DNA of 64,000 nt from Cordia subcordata (lineage: Eukaryota > Streptophyta > Magnoliopsida > Boraginales > Cordiaceae), in the NCBI GenBank assembly GCA_028554755.1, contig JAPTOF010000007.1, positions 2,078,001-2,142,000 on the forward strand. The letters run 5' to 3'. The position numbers and the translations under genes are program-made. Below the pieces are notes generated by a model that saw nothing but the letters and a program-made list of their open reading frames with translations, made no database searches and had not been told where the DNA came from. Shown here piece by piece: positions 36,630 to 48,715 of this stretch; the stretch's first letter is position 1; each line of letters begins with the position of its first letter.

Positions 36630-36978
36630 ATAACATGAGCTGAGCAGCGATGTCCGGTAGTTGCCCGAAGAAGATTTATGGCAAGGGTTGAAGCTGGGAA
36701 GGAGTGGTTCAAGATGTAGGAAATGTGTCTCCATATGGCTTCCCTTCATATTTGGCTACAAGATAAAGAGACAGTGGCTTTTGGGTTGTTATGGGTCGAG
36801 AATTAGGGAAACTGGCAGCTTTTACCCCAAGTACGGGGTGATGTCGAGTGGCTTGAAAAAGAAGTACAAGACATCCTCAAAATGGACCAAAGAAGATTTG
36901 GCCAAGAGAAGGAGGTATGGCATTTACTCTTTGCCGATTTTCTTTCATTTCATTAGTCCGGATTTCTTCTTCACCTGA
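36630..36978 (+). pseudogene. Unidentified gene fragment
   Basis: The base composition is clearly richer than the surroundings. Coding-like stretches appear in different frames (for example GDVEWLEKEVQDILKMDQRR in one and KKKYKTSSKWTKEDLAKRRR in another), suggesting a broken coding sequence or exon. I do not recognise the family. Confidence 0.3.
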
Positions 36979-37539
36979 GAGGTAAGCTTTTGACCCATTA
37001 TGTGATGCCACTGTCACTGGTATCTTTTTGTTCTTGTTTTTTCTTTTGGTGTATGATGGAAATATGATGCCTCCTTTGCTTTTGAAAATAACTAGATTTA
37101 CACTTGTGTGATGTATGGATAGTTTTATTAAAATATAGAAATAATTTTAAAAATAAAAAGAAGTAAAAACATCATAAAAAATTGAATAGTATTAACTAAA
37201 AGAAAAATACATTAAGTGCGCATATAACATGTCCTAGAAATAATTGATTATAGAAAATAATTACAAAGATTGATTAGTAAAAATTAAGTAATTATTCAAC
37301 TATTGCCTACTGCAAAATAAATTAACTAATATATAGTTTGAGATAGAAGAAAAATTGAAAGATAAAATTTTATATATAAATTATAAAAGAACAGAAAAGG
37401 ATATAATTAATCCAAATGTAAGGTGAAATAGAGACTTAAATCGTTAGCATTTAATAGAATAACAACTATTTATTACTTTTAAAGATGATACTTTAAAGTA
37501 CTATAACATATATTTTGAAATCTTCTATAACACACACCT

Positions 37540-37578
<39 letters not shown>

Positions 37579-38720
37579 TATGTTATAAATTCTATTTCTA
37601 AAAGGAATTTTATTTTTAACATCTAAGGTATACACATACATTTATATTAGAAACGCAAAATCTATTACTCTACTTATTCATAAAAAAATTAAAATCTCAT
37701 ATCTGATTTTGAACTGATGCAGAATTTTCTCAATAACAAATATATATATATATATATATATATAAGAAAATTGTTAAAATAATTGATAAATTTTGTGCAA
37801 TTAAAATATCTATTAAAATGTTATATAAAATTTAGAAACTATTACAATATTTACTTTATTAGCTAAGTGGAAAGTAAGATATGTATGACATAGAACAAAA
37901 ATCATGCTATATTGCATCTATGTAAGGCACGGGAAAAATGAGTATTTTTATGTTTTATTTATTATTGATAGTCAAATTTACATTTTATTTAACAATCAAA
38001 TATAACCATATTTTGAAGTAAAAAAAAAAATTAGTAGGCTTTTAACACTAATCACAATTTTTATATTTTGTAAAATTAAATAATCTTGGAATAATCAAAA
38101 TAAAGTAAATGGAAGACTATGGAAGAGGAAGGAAATACATATGTGGAATAATTTGATTAGGAAATCTTCTTTGTATGAATAAAAGGAAATAGGCTATTTT
38201 TTTTTTTGAGAGGGAGAAAATATGACATGATGACATGTAAAATTAATTAAAAAGAAAAAAAATTACTTTGTAACATACCATAGTATACCCTCTGCAATGC
38301 ACATGAGAAATGTGTGTTTTTAATTTCTTTATTATTGATAGTCAATTCTTGCATTTCATGTGAGTGCAAAATACAAGTATCCCTTTTAAAACTTAATTAT
38401 TGGTAAGATTTTATGAGATATATCTAATAATTGAGCACATATCTAAATTATTTATGAGAGATCTTCAATAGTTGAATAAAATAGTTAAATTGAAAAAGTA
38501 GAATCAGAAAATGATTTATCATGGGAAAAAGCAATGAAAGAATTGATTGTTATTTTTAGATGAAAAATATTATTATTAATTGGTGATCAAATGAATTTTA
38601 ATTAGGTAATGATATATGCATACATACATATACACACACACACACATATATATACATATATATATATACACACACACACACACATATACACATATAGGAT
38701 TAAATTCAATAGGTTTAGAA
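36979..38720. other. AT-rich intergenic stretch with microsatellites
   Basis: (TA)n tracts lie at about 37544-37575 and 37739-37763, and a compound (CA)n/(TA)n at about 38619-38695. No coding sequence. Confidence 0.6.
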
Positions 38721-38723
38721 CTT

Positions 38724-38979
38724 ACTTTTTCAGTAAATCCATTGTGAAATGTTTTTCTAGAATACCCAATATCTGTTTTAAATCTTCAGTTTGATAACCT
38801 GCTACTAATTCTTCTTCTGCTTCTGGTAAATCAAAAGGCAATCTCTCACACTCAAGCAAAGAAGAAATTAGTTTGTGACCCCTGGATGCCGAAGACATCC
38901 TTGGGGTGATCTCATAGTTCTTGTGTGTGTGTGTATTGAAATGCTTGTTAGATCGAAGAGAGAGCTTAAAATGATGCAT
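38724..38979 (-). CDS. Orphan first exon, unknown protein
   Basis: A minus-strand frame runs from ATG at 38979 (or, more plausibly, the internal start [14 protein letters not shown] at 38900) through [20 protein letters not shown] to [12 protein letters not shown]. It ends at a consensus GTAAGT donor (about 38724). TATATAAAAG lies about 30 bp upstream of the first ATG. This looks like the first coding exon of a gene, yet I find no matching second exon towards 36.6 kb. I do not recognise the family. It may be a gene 5' end cut off by rearrangement, or have a distant exon 2. Confidence 0.4.
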
Positions 38980-41027
38980 GTGTCATATACTAAAAAGGCA
39001 TGCACCTTCTTTTATATAACTAGCATTATCTATCTTGCTCTTTGCACGAGCTAATTTATTTTTAATAGAAAATGTTAAATCTTTGTTGAGTTTATTTATT
39101 TTTAATTAAAGACAACAAATTGGTACATAACTTATGTGTAAATAACACGATAATTATGAATAAACTAAAATTAAAAAATAATTCAAAACTTTTTTATATG
39201 TGAAGGCTTGTGTGGGAAACAGAACATGTAGTAATATCAAAGAGTTAAACTAAAATTAAAATATCCAATTGAATACATGAGTAATATAGATTACTTAAAC
39301 AAAATTAAATGAATTACAAGAAATTAAAAGAAAATATTTATAAGAAAGAAAGTGAGAAAATATCAACTATAAATTAGCATCGAGGCTTGAATTGGACTTA
39401 ATCTCCTTAAGACTTTAACGCACTTCTACGATGTTGATAGTTTCTCGCACAAACCTCCTAGGATACAATGGTTTATCTTTTATGAATGTATCACTCAAAC
39501 CATAGAAGCCAACGATAAGAATAGCGTTAAAACTTCCTCAACTATGCATGCCTATAAACTATAAGAAGCAATATATGCAGAAAAGAACTTCGTTTTCTTT
39601 TGTATGTCCTAAAGTTTTGACAATACAACTATTTATAGATGAAAAAATTTGCACGGCATAAAATCTGCCATAAATAAGGAATTCTAGAGTCTTGAAACCC
39701 TTTTACATTGATCTTATGGCTTAAAAGTCACCTTAAAGATGACACTCCAAGGGTTCAAAACCCAAATGCATTAACCTCCATAACCAATATAGTAGGGAGA
39801 TCAAAGGTTTTCAAAATGAATAATGTTAAAATTTTTATTAATTAAATTTATAATATCAATAACAAAGTTTAGCTGAGTTAGCAAACAAATAAAAGCTGAT
39901 GTGGCATACTTCTATGAGTTACAATCCGTACAAATTTAAACTATACATATAGATATATAGATTTCCTTAGTCCATAACTTTATATAAATTGATGTTATAT
40001 CTGTTGTTGCAATTAATTCCAAGGTATCATATGCTACGGTTCATTTTAGTCACACTTAGCGTTCTTCTTAATGTAGTCCATTTTATTTGTGTAACGTCCA
40101 ATTACTTTTCTAGGAGCATGTTTATGATTATAGGATCCTATTATGTGTATAAACTTGTTTCGATCTGAGTCTACTTTTAGGATTTTGGTATTTAACAACA
40201 TCGAAGAGTTTGTATTTGGCCTACATTATTCATTACGTGCCTCTGAATACTTATGGTGATATATATCCAATGGGAATTTTTTCCCGTAAGTTTTTTGGCT
40301 GCCAGGAAATGACTACACTGTTAGCCCCCTTAGTGATTCATAATTGTTAATGTAATATTTTAGATCTTGCTTTTAGGTGGAAGTTCTGTTTTCGCACTTC
40401 ATTGGATTATTAAACAAAAGCCTAAAAGTAATAAAGATTGAGAGAAAAGCTTTTTTATATGTTCATGGAATTTCCCATGAAATTATGGGCTCTTTTAGTG
40501 TATTTTAGGTTTTCTGGTTTTGTGTATGGGTATGATAGTGGCTAAAGGTGAAATGTTCCAAGTGAAACATGGAGCCATAACTACGATTATGTGCACGAAA
40601 TTGAGTTTATTTAATTATTTTATGACTCTAATAGTTGAAGTATAAATTATTTATATGTTTTTTTTTATTTAGACTCCTGAATTTTAGACATACACATATC
40701 GACCTCCCCTTCATTATAGACATATAATTCAAGATGGAGAGAATTCCATTAATTTGGTAAGCCTAAAATTAAATCTATACTAAGATATTAATTACAATGA
40801 TTTTGTATGCACAAGAAAATCTATTGTGGACTGATCGTGGAATCAGATATAGGTATTTGGTGTGTAATTTTCTAGGTTAGACAATATCTTTTCGGTTAGA
40901 AATCTGTCTAGCACTATGGTAAATGATTGTTAACATTTCGTTGAATCTGGAATATTGTTTTTAATGTCCTTTCATGATTTGTTGTACCGTCTTACGGATA
41001 ATGCCAAGGGTAACATTTGGTGACTGG
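38980..41027. other. Gene-free stretch
   Basis: AT-rich. The segment at about 39340-39950 reads like an old LTR or promoter (CTATTTATAG box read on the minus strand), but I find no partner LTR. No coding sequence is supported. Confidence 0.35.
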
Positions 41028-41036
41028 ATATAAAAA
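41028..41036. other. Left 9-bp target-site duplication of the MULE
   Basis: ATATAAAAA, identical to 47956-47964. Confidence 0.9.
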
Positions 41037-41140
41037 TGGAATTTTTTTTTACCTTAATTTTAAAATGTTATGCAAAACTAATTTCATTCGTAAAGCGTTT
41101 TGAAAAATAACCCAAACTAATTCTGAGAACGCGTTTCACG
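41037..41140 (+). repeat. Left terminal inverted repeat of the MULE
   Basis: About 100 bp complementary to 47853-47955 with roughly 15-20% mismatch. It is followed by a CpG-rich subterminal patch (41125-41235) with repeated AACGC/GCGTTTC words. Confidence 0.9.
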
Positions 41141-41512
41141 CATTCCCAGAACGCGAAACGCATTCCGCAAAGGCGAAACGTCTCCAGGAGTGCGCCCGCA
41201 TTCCAGGGGTGCGTTCCGCACTTCCAGAACCCGTTTTCTGAGTTTTCCCTGTAACCTTGCCAGATTTGATTTGATTTGATTGCGGGGAAGAGAAAATATT
41301 CTTAGCAGCGCATTTTGGGAGTGCGTTTGTAGTATTCGAAATATATTCCCTGCCACCAATCATGCTTTAGTCATTTCACGTCACGAGAAATTTCAGAAAT
41401 CGCACTCAAACCCCTTCTTCTACCAGATCATTCAATCCATTACCCATCATTCCACTTTCTACCAAATTCATTCAATTTGTTAGTATAAGTTTCTACCAAA
41501 GCACCTAAAAGA

Positions 41513-44135
41513 ATGAATTCAACCGAGGTTACTGTTCTTTTATACTACGACGGTCACACAATAATGACCGATTACGGTCTTGATTATAGAAGTCCAAATA
41601 TACCACGCAAAATCATAATTCATCCCGATACAACTTACAACCAATTTGTTTCTCGTGTAATTAGAAAACTAGGGTTGCGTCGGACCATTGATAGGGTTAA
41701 CTTATGCTATCGTAACCCTAGATGGGATGCTACATTGCAACAAATTTATTATTATCCAAGTGCAATAATTGCTGATGAAGATATGCGGGAGATGTATGGC
41801 ATAGCTCGCTGTGAATGGAACCATTGTGTGGCGCACATAATAGTGGATGTTCAGTCCGTTCAGTCTGATGACGTGTCTGTGCCGCAACAAATGCCCAACA
41901 TCCCGTACCAGTCCAACATGCCGGACCTAAATGCAGTACCATTGTATGAAGAAGATGAATATATCAATATTGTAACAACAGCAGCAGAGTTTGCCACTTT
42001 TTCCCTTTCCCCACAACCACATTCCACTTTTGAAGTCAGAGGACCCTCTCATTATGGCGGTGGCACGGAGGAGAAATGTGACGTCGCAGCAGATACTATT
42101 TTGTCAGAGGCAGACGAAGAAAATGAGGATGGTGAATTGAACGATCAAGAAGAAGATGCAGTCTTAGAAGCAAGTTTGAACTACCGAATTGAGAACGAGG
42201 TAGAAAGGCCGGATGTCGATGCAGAGGTGGAGGTAGATAAGGAGGAAGCGGTGGAGTTCCATGCTGCTAAGGCTGAATTCTATACGACAAATAGGTACGA
42301 GGTCACCAAACGTTCAATATGAGACCCCGACAGGATGGAACTGGCCAAAGAAATGGTGTTCCCATCCAAAGTGGATGGGATAAGGGCTGTTCAACATAAC
42401 GCGATAAAAATACAAAAGGAATATAGGATCGTCAAGTTGAGTAAGACCCTGTGGAAAGTACGATGCAGGGAAACACACAGTGGAAGTTAGTATGCCCATG
42501 GTATGTATGTGTCATAAGTAAAGCAACGCATAAGCAGTGGGAGATCACGCAATATGACGCTAGACATGCATGTATGGCGCAAATAACTGCGTTGGTGCAC
42601 AGAAATTTGACCTCGAGTTTGGTTGGATATTTGGTGAGGCATTTCATAGCTAAGAAGGTTGATTACGAGGTCGGGCTTATCCAAGCTCATATGAAGGAGA
42701 AGTTTAACGTAGATGTTAGTTACGGAAAAGCATGGAACGGTCGGAATAAAGCAATTGAACTAGTGTATGATAATTGGGACATGTCGTATCAAATGCTACC
42801 ATAGTTTCTTGATGTCGTGATGGCCAAGAATCCAGTTAGTGTTGTGAGATATAGGTTCGCCGAAGGTTCAACGCAAGCTGAAAAAATTTTCGACACGGTT
42901 TATTGGACGTTCGGTCTATGCATCGCGGCGTGAAGGCATTGTAAGCACGTGGTTTCGCTGGACGGCACACACTTGCAGGGAAAGTACAAGGGTTATCTCC
43001 TAGTTGCATTAGCCACAGACGCGAACTGCCAAGTGTTGCCGTTAGCTTTTGCAGTTGTGGACGCAGAAACAACTCGTACTTAGTCGTGATTCTTACAGCA
43101 GTTGTGTGAGAACTTTTTCACTGGGATGCCCCAAGTGTGTATCATTTCAGATAGGCATGCAGACATTGTATCTGCAATCGAACAGGTTACACATGATGGA
43201 CAACTTGAAATAAAACATCACATTTACTTGAGACATCTGAAAAGCTATGTGATGAAAAGATGGCGGAATCAATTCGTTCAAGACATGTGTTGGATAGCTG
43301 GCCGAGAATGCCAAGCACGCAAACATGTGCATGCAATGAACATGATCCTTGCTCTGGACCCTAGTCGGAACGGTGTTGGCAAACGAGTACACAAGTTCCT
43401 ATCCAATATCCTTGCCGATACATGGACCATGAGATCTAATGGGGGATTTAAATGGGGTGTGATGACCACAAATAATGTTGAATGCCTCAACGGTGTCCTC
43501 GTTGGTGTAAGGGGGTTACCCATTACGACCCTTGTTACTAATACTTTTATAAAGATAAAAGATTACTTTCATAATCGATTGGTCCATGCCATGTAGTTGG
43601 AAAGTGAAGGCCATCGACTCCCTCCTAATGTGAGGGAGCTCTTTGAGAAGTGGGAGACCTCGTCACATCGCCATCACGTACTTAGTTTCAGAGAGGATGG
43701 CAGATACCAGGTCGGTCTGTTGCTAGTGCGATGGAACGAGAATCCGCCAAACTAGGTTGTCAATTGGGAAGAAAGTATGTGACTTGCGGAAAGTGGGTTG
43801 AATATCACTTTCCATGCTCGCATGCACAAACTGTTGCTAGGTTTAGGGAGTTTAATGTGAAGAACATGATACCTCAACAGCTGACAGTGAAATGGTACAA
43901 AGATACCTATTGGCGAACATTCGAGCTTGTTGGACACCAATTTTATTGGCCTCCAGTGTCTGCATGGACGTTGCATCCGAACCTAAGTCGTGTTTGAAAG
44001 AGAAGAGGACGAGCCTAAGGATGGCACATCCCAAACCAGATGGATCACTCGGACTACCGTGGACAACGAAGATGTACAACATGTGGTCAACCAGGTCACA
44101 TTGCTCCAATTTGTCCCAACAACCAAAATACGTAA
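41513..44135 (+). pseudogene. MURA/MuDR-type transposase, inactivated
   Basis: The order follows plant MuDR transposases. An N-terminal domain (41513-42322: VLLYYDGHTIM...LCYRNPRWD and an acidic tail) leads into the DNA-binding module (about 42330-42800: PDRMELAKEMVFPS...RC...W-LVCPWYVCVI). The DDE core follows, with first Asp in VVSLDGTHLQGKYKG (42961), second in IISDRHADIVSAI (about 43147) and Glu in NNVECLNGVLVGVRG (about 43480). Then come a SWIM-like finger (YVTCGKWVEYHFPCSHA, about 43777) and a C-terminal CCHC knuckle (CTTCGQPGHIAPIC, 44073-44114), ending at TAA 44133. In-frame stops occur near 42320, 42802, 42931, 43081, 43087 and 43594, so no full transposase can be made. Confidence 0.9.
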
Positions 44136-44164
44136 TCCGTTATGTTTAGCAATTGCCCCAAGTT

Positions 44165-44380
44165 CCATATGTAATCATTTTATATCTATTTGTTTTGACG
44201 TTGTAATGTTATTGTGCAATCGGTTTATGCTTATTTGTTGTGATGTTGGAACCAAAATGTGTAATCGTTTTATGATTATTTGTTGTGATTTTGTAATGTT
44301 ATTGTGTAATTAACGTTGTCTGTCTACTTGTTGTGCCGTTGTAATATTAATGTTTAATTAACGTTGTCATGTCTAAAATA
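44165..44380. repeat. Degenerate repeats in the MULE centre
   Basis: TTTGTTGTGATGTTG / GTAATGTTATTGTGTAAT units recur three to four times just after the transposase stop, between the two convergent genes. Confidence 0.6.
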
Positions 44381-44480
44381 AATTAAAAAAACCAAATGAA
44401 AGTCCAATCAACTAAAAATAATGTGTCACAAATACATATGAAAAAAAAGTGCTCTAAAACTGAATACATCATCCAAGTGT

Positions 44481-46956
44481 CTAATGATCAGGCCCCTTCC
44501 CCCTGTTAATGCGGTCAGGTAAATGACGTCTAACAGGGGATGGTGCGTTGCGTTTTCTAGATGAATGTGTCTGACGGTGTGGAGGCTCATGTACCTATGG
44601 GAGTGTGGCTGGTGCCTGGGTCGCATGTGCCTTGGACTGCGGCGGTTGGTCCTGTTGCTCAACACTACTATCTACTAACTGCTTGTGAACGTAGTCCCGA
44701 GACCCCATGTATCTGCTTGGAGACCCCCCTGATGACTCGTTCTGTGTCATCTCGTCATCCTCCTCACTGTCATTTGGCTCATCAATCACCAGCCTAGATG
44801 ATCCGCCAGCCTTGAACGTACCCTGTCTACTGCCACTGCTCTGACCTATGTGTATGCTGGAATAGTCAATGGGGAACAAATGAAATGTGGATCACTCCAA
44901 TAACGGCCGTGTGGGTGGACGATATGCTGGCAATTATGCATCGAGGGTGAATGGCTGTGATGACCTGGTGGGATACATGTGAGTGCGTTATAAAGGTCGA
45001 GCATGTTGTGAACGATGCTCTCTATGCTGCCGCAATGGCTGCATCGGAGGCGCATCAGGCAACTCCTACACGGCTCTCTGCTGTATGAGATGCTCGTGCT
45101 GTGTGTGTCAGAGTGCACTCTCGCCATGCAACTGCATGAGCTGCAAGTGTCGCATCACATGTTTCATTGAATGTGGATCGCGTGGAAAGGTCCCCCTGCT
45201 CGTAACGCTACAGCAAATCACGAGAATGGTGGACCACATGCTGAACGACAGATGCCTGTGGGAAAACATAACATATTGTGGTTAATATCAACTAATAGTC
45301 CACAATTTTCATTGAGGAACATAAAAAAGAGTACAAAGGCAGCTCACCAGTGACGTCTCATTACGTGTAAACACCACGTAACCATCTCTCCTATGACTTG
45401 TACTTGGATGACCGACATGTAATATGGTCACCCGACGGTACCAAGTCATGTAAGTCTTGAGTGTTGCTGCAGTCGGCGTATCCTCCACCTGTCCATTTAA
45501 AACGTACTGCTGCTAATTCCCCCACATAGCCACAACCTCTATCAGCACATCTCCTTCAACCTTTTCTTTCCCATCCCTGTGTTTCTCATGTGCAGGCGGA
45601 TCAGGAGGGATTGCCAACCTTAGTCCAAACTGCCGCAAGCCACGATCCGGACGGTGTCACTCAACAGTATGGCCAAATATCAACGGTATCCGGGCACGCC
45701 AGACATTGGCAACACAATACGGTGGGAGGTTGCCCAGTATCGTTCTGAATGGCTGCCATATGAACTGTAACCAAAACAAGCATCGGATAGTTAATTATAT
45801 GCATCAAGCACATGTTCAATAATACAAGATATGAATATTTAATAAAGCAACTTGTGTGTACTATACCTCGTCTGGCTGTAGATGGTCTATAACATCCCGA
45901 CACTCAACTTGACTTGACTTTCTGGATGCATTTGTCATTTCTTTTTTCACTTAAAACAGTGCACCTCATAGAACTCTAGGGATCTGAAATGTAGGCGCTA
46001 GATGATGCTGCTGCCGCTGTAGCTGTTCTCGTATGGGATGTAGGAGCTGAGGCCGAAAAGCCGTGAATCTATCCTATGCAAAAAACTGCAAGCATTAAAC
46101 ATGTGTTATGTTATAATAACGCTTGTAACAATAAAGTTAACATTCATAAAATCTAAATATAACTACATGATGCAAACCAATACCTGGACTAATGTCACGG
46201 CTCCGCATACACCCTTACACTGACGGAAGGAGGCGCGGTCAAGCTGCTGGTACAAATATGATATTATAGCCACGCCCCAGTTGTACTGCCGGATATGCTC
46301 AAAGTCGGCCAATAACATCAACCAGGCCAAATTACCGTCATTCGTACTCGTGTTCACAAAAAGGTGACAGCAAATCACGAGAAATATCCACACCATGCTC
46401 GCTGCTACGCCTGGTACTGAGTGGGGTTATCCGGAGTGCCCCGCATCACAAACCTGTCCCGCAGCTGGATGAAATTTATCAAGTTCCCCACAATGTCAAT
46501 ATGGCCGGTATCGTAGTTCGCAACCGCATTTGCATCAATCCCCAACAAATCACGGATCATGACAACCCAATCCTCCCTCGAGCGTGGGACAGTATCAAGC
46601 ACCGGAATAGGAGTACCAGTCACAGGAAGACCCCAATACACGGCCGCATCCTGTAGGGTGATGGTAGCCTCCCCTATGGGTAAATGAAATGTGTTGGTCT
46701 CCGGCTGCCACCTCTTTATCATGGCAGTAATCAATCCACGGTTAAGCTGATGGTAGCGGGATTTATAACACCCATAGAATCCTATCCCCACCAACTGCTG
46801 CTGTGTCAATGGGTGCTCTGGATCATTAGACAAAGACTGATCTGACTTATAGCATCTAAAAGTATCCAAATGGTGTGGATCCTGCAAATATTGCACCTGG
46901 TGCTCCAGAAAGTGGCACAATAATGTGGTGTCTACTGGTGTAGGTCGAATATCCAT
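44481..46956 (-). pseudogene. Plant mobile domain (PMD) gene carried by the MULE
   Basis: The first exon (46956-46405) encodes PLTQQQLVGIGFYGCYKSRY...LITAMIKRWQPETNTFHLP IGEATITLQDAAVYWGLPVTG, the hallmark of the plant mobile domain (PF10536, related to MAIN/MAIL proteins and the PP7 'long form'). A frame change near 46400 leads to LADFEHIRQYNWGVAIISYLYQQLDRASF (46163-46396). Later exons carry QPFRTILGNLPPYCVANVWRARIPLIFGHTVEWHRPDRGL RQFGLR (about 45800-45620) and a basic C-terminus RKRNAPSPVRRH ending at 44481. Host MAIN/MAIL1 act in genome stability and silencing; transposon PMDs have no settled role. The frame break and TAG near 46402 suggest inactivation, although an unrecognised intron there is possible. 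Confidence 0.8.
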
Positions 46957-46969
46957 AATGAGTCCTAAA

Positions 46970-47397
46970 ATAAAAAATAATAATAACGGTTAACTAAGTA
47001 TACTTGACTCTAAACATTAAATCTCTAATTTTATCGAATAATAATAATGATAACACTAATCTTATTAATAATAATATCAATAATAGTATTAATAATAATA
47101 ACAATAATAACAAAAAGATAACATTAATCATTCATCATCATCATAATCATAATAATAAATAATGATAATAATTTCAATAATAGTAATAATAAAATTAATA
47201 ATAACATCTAACATATAACATTAATCATCCATCATCATCATCATCATAATAATAAATAATGGTAATAATATAACTAATAGTAATAATAAAATTAATAATA
47301 ACATCTAACATATAACATTAATCATAAAATAATAATATTGTTAATAATAATGATAACATTTATTATTAATAATATTCATATAGTAGTAGTAGTAGTA

Positions 47398-47493
<96 letters not shown>

Positions 47494-47690
47494 TTAATAT
47501 TAATTCTATTTCTAATAATCATGCTGAAAGTATGATAAAAAACCTAATCTATAATTTTAACAACAATTAAAATATAAATTAACACAAACTAAAATTAACT
47601 ATCAAAACAAAAATTACACAATCTAAAAACAAATTACATAACTTAAAACGTTAAATACAATTGTAAAAAATAACATAAAATAAAAATAAC
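46970..47690. repeat. TAA/TTA-rich microsatellite region of the MULE
   Basis: (TAA)n and related AATAATAATx runs, with the longest pure tract at about 47397-47490 switching to (TTA)n. It is non-coding; poly-Ile and poly-Leu frames here are artefacts. Confidence 0.9.
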
Positions 47691-47852
47691 TTATGAGATC
47701 AAGGCTATATTCTTGCAATGACGTTGAAAAACTAAAAATTTCGTATGTGGGATTGGGGGAAAACTAAAAATTTCGTTTGTAGGGTTGGGGGAAGAATGAG
47801 GGAAAAGGGGCTGTTGTCGCGAATTTATGGAACGCAGCCGTGTTCTGGGAAT

Positions 47853-47955
47853 TCGTGAAATGCGTTTTCGGAATCGATTTGGCTTATTTTTCAAAATGCT
47901 TTACGAATGGGGTTAGTTTTGCATGACATTTGAAAATTTAGGTAAAAAAAATTCC
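47853..47955 (-). repeat. Right terminal inverted repeat of the MULE
   Basis: Reverse complement of 41037-41140. The exact target duplication ATATAAAAA follows at 47956-47964. Confidence 0.9.
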
Positions 47956-47964
47956 ATATAAAAA

Positions 47965-48715
47965 CTCCCGTTAAGCAATGTGTATGGATTGTTGAGAAAA
48001 TGAGTTAATTATATTGCCCTAATTTTTTTTTTTAAAAAAAACCTAAGTCACAAAAATAAGTTTGAGTTTTGAAGATTGAACTTGGGGCATCCGCATGGTA
48101 GAAGTAGTGTTACTTCCTGTAGACTTCGAGTTTTGAAAATTTGAACTTGGCCTAATTTCGAGTTTTCAAAACTCAAACTTCTGTTTTAAGTTTTAATTTT
48201 TAGAAAGTTCAATTTTTTAAAACTTAAATTTTATTTTTGTGGCATTTTACTTATTAATTTAAAAAATACAGTATTTTTTTAATGGGGCATTAACTCATTT
48301 TGTCTAGATTGTTCATTGAATAGATTGATGTTACATTAATCATAAATTTCATTTTCTTTATCTCTCTTTGGTTTGTATTTTTTCTTCGTAGAGGTTTAGG
48401 AAGTGGTAATTGTTGTAAATGAATTCGTTTTCTAAATTTTTGTTAATTGTGCTTTCATTTGATCTACAATAAGGGATAGGGACTTGGGGATCAATGAAAT
48501 TATTTTTAAAGGTTTATTGTACTATTCATGCATGTTAAATTTGTTTTTCAATTGCTGAGTTCAAAGGAACTCTGCGCAATTTGCATGTACCCCGATTGTT
48601 ATGGCTTGGTTAGATATATTATATAGAAAATAATTCAACTCTTTAATTATTCGCTAAAATCTTCCCAATCTGGTATTTTGAACTTGGGTATAAAATTTAT
48701 TTTAAACAGTAATCA
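47965..48715. other. Gene-free stretch
   Basis: It contains short repeated blocks around AGTTTGAGTTTTGAAG / GAACTTGGGGCAT (about 48058-48235), partly inverted. No gene. Confidence 0.4.

Larger units (their letters stand above)
41037..47955. mobile_element. Complete Mutator-like element (MULE) with transposase and PMD gene
   Basis: Both ends are visible. About 100-bp inverted repeats begin TGGAATTTTTTTTTACC on the left and match on the right, where the shared block ATGCAAAACTAA...CATTCGTAAAGC-TTTTGAAAAATAA is nearly identical. ATATAAAAA flanks each side exactly (41028-41036 and 47956-47964), the 9-bp duplication made by Mutator transposases. Inside are a MURA-type transposase (plus strand) and a convergent PMD gene (minus strand), plus a TAA-rich region before the right end. 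Both genes are broken, so the element is not autonomous now. Confidence 0.92.

Noticed and set aside
47338..47535. Poly-Ile/Leu membrane protein
   Set aside because: Translation of (TAA)n/(TTA)n tracts inside the MULE.
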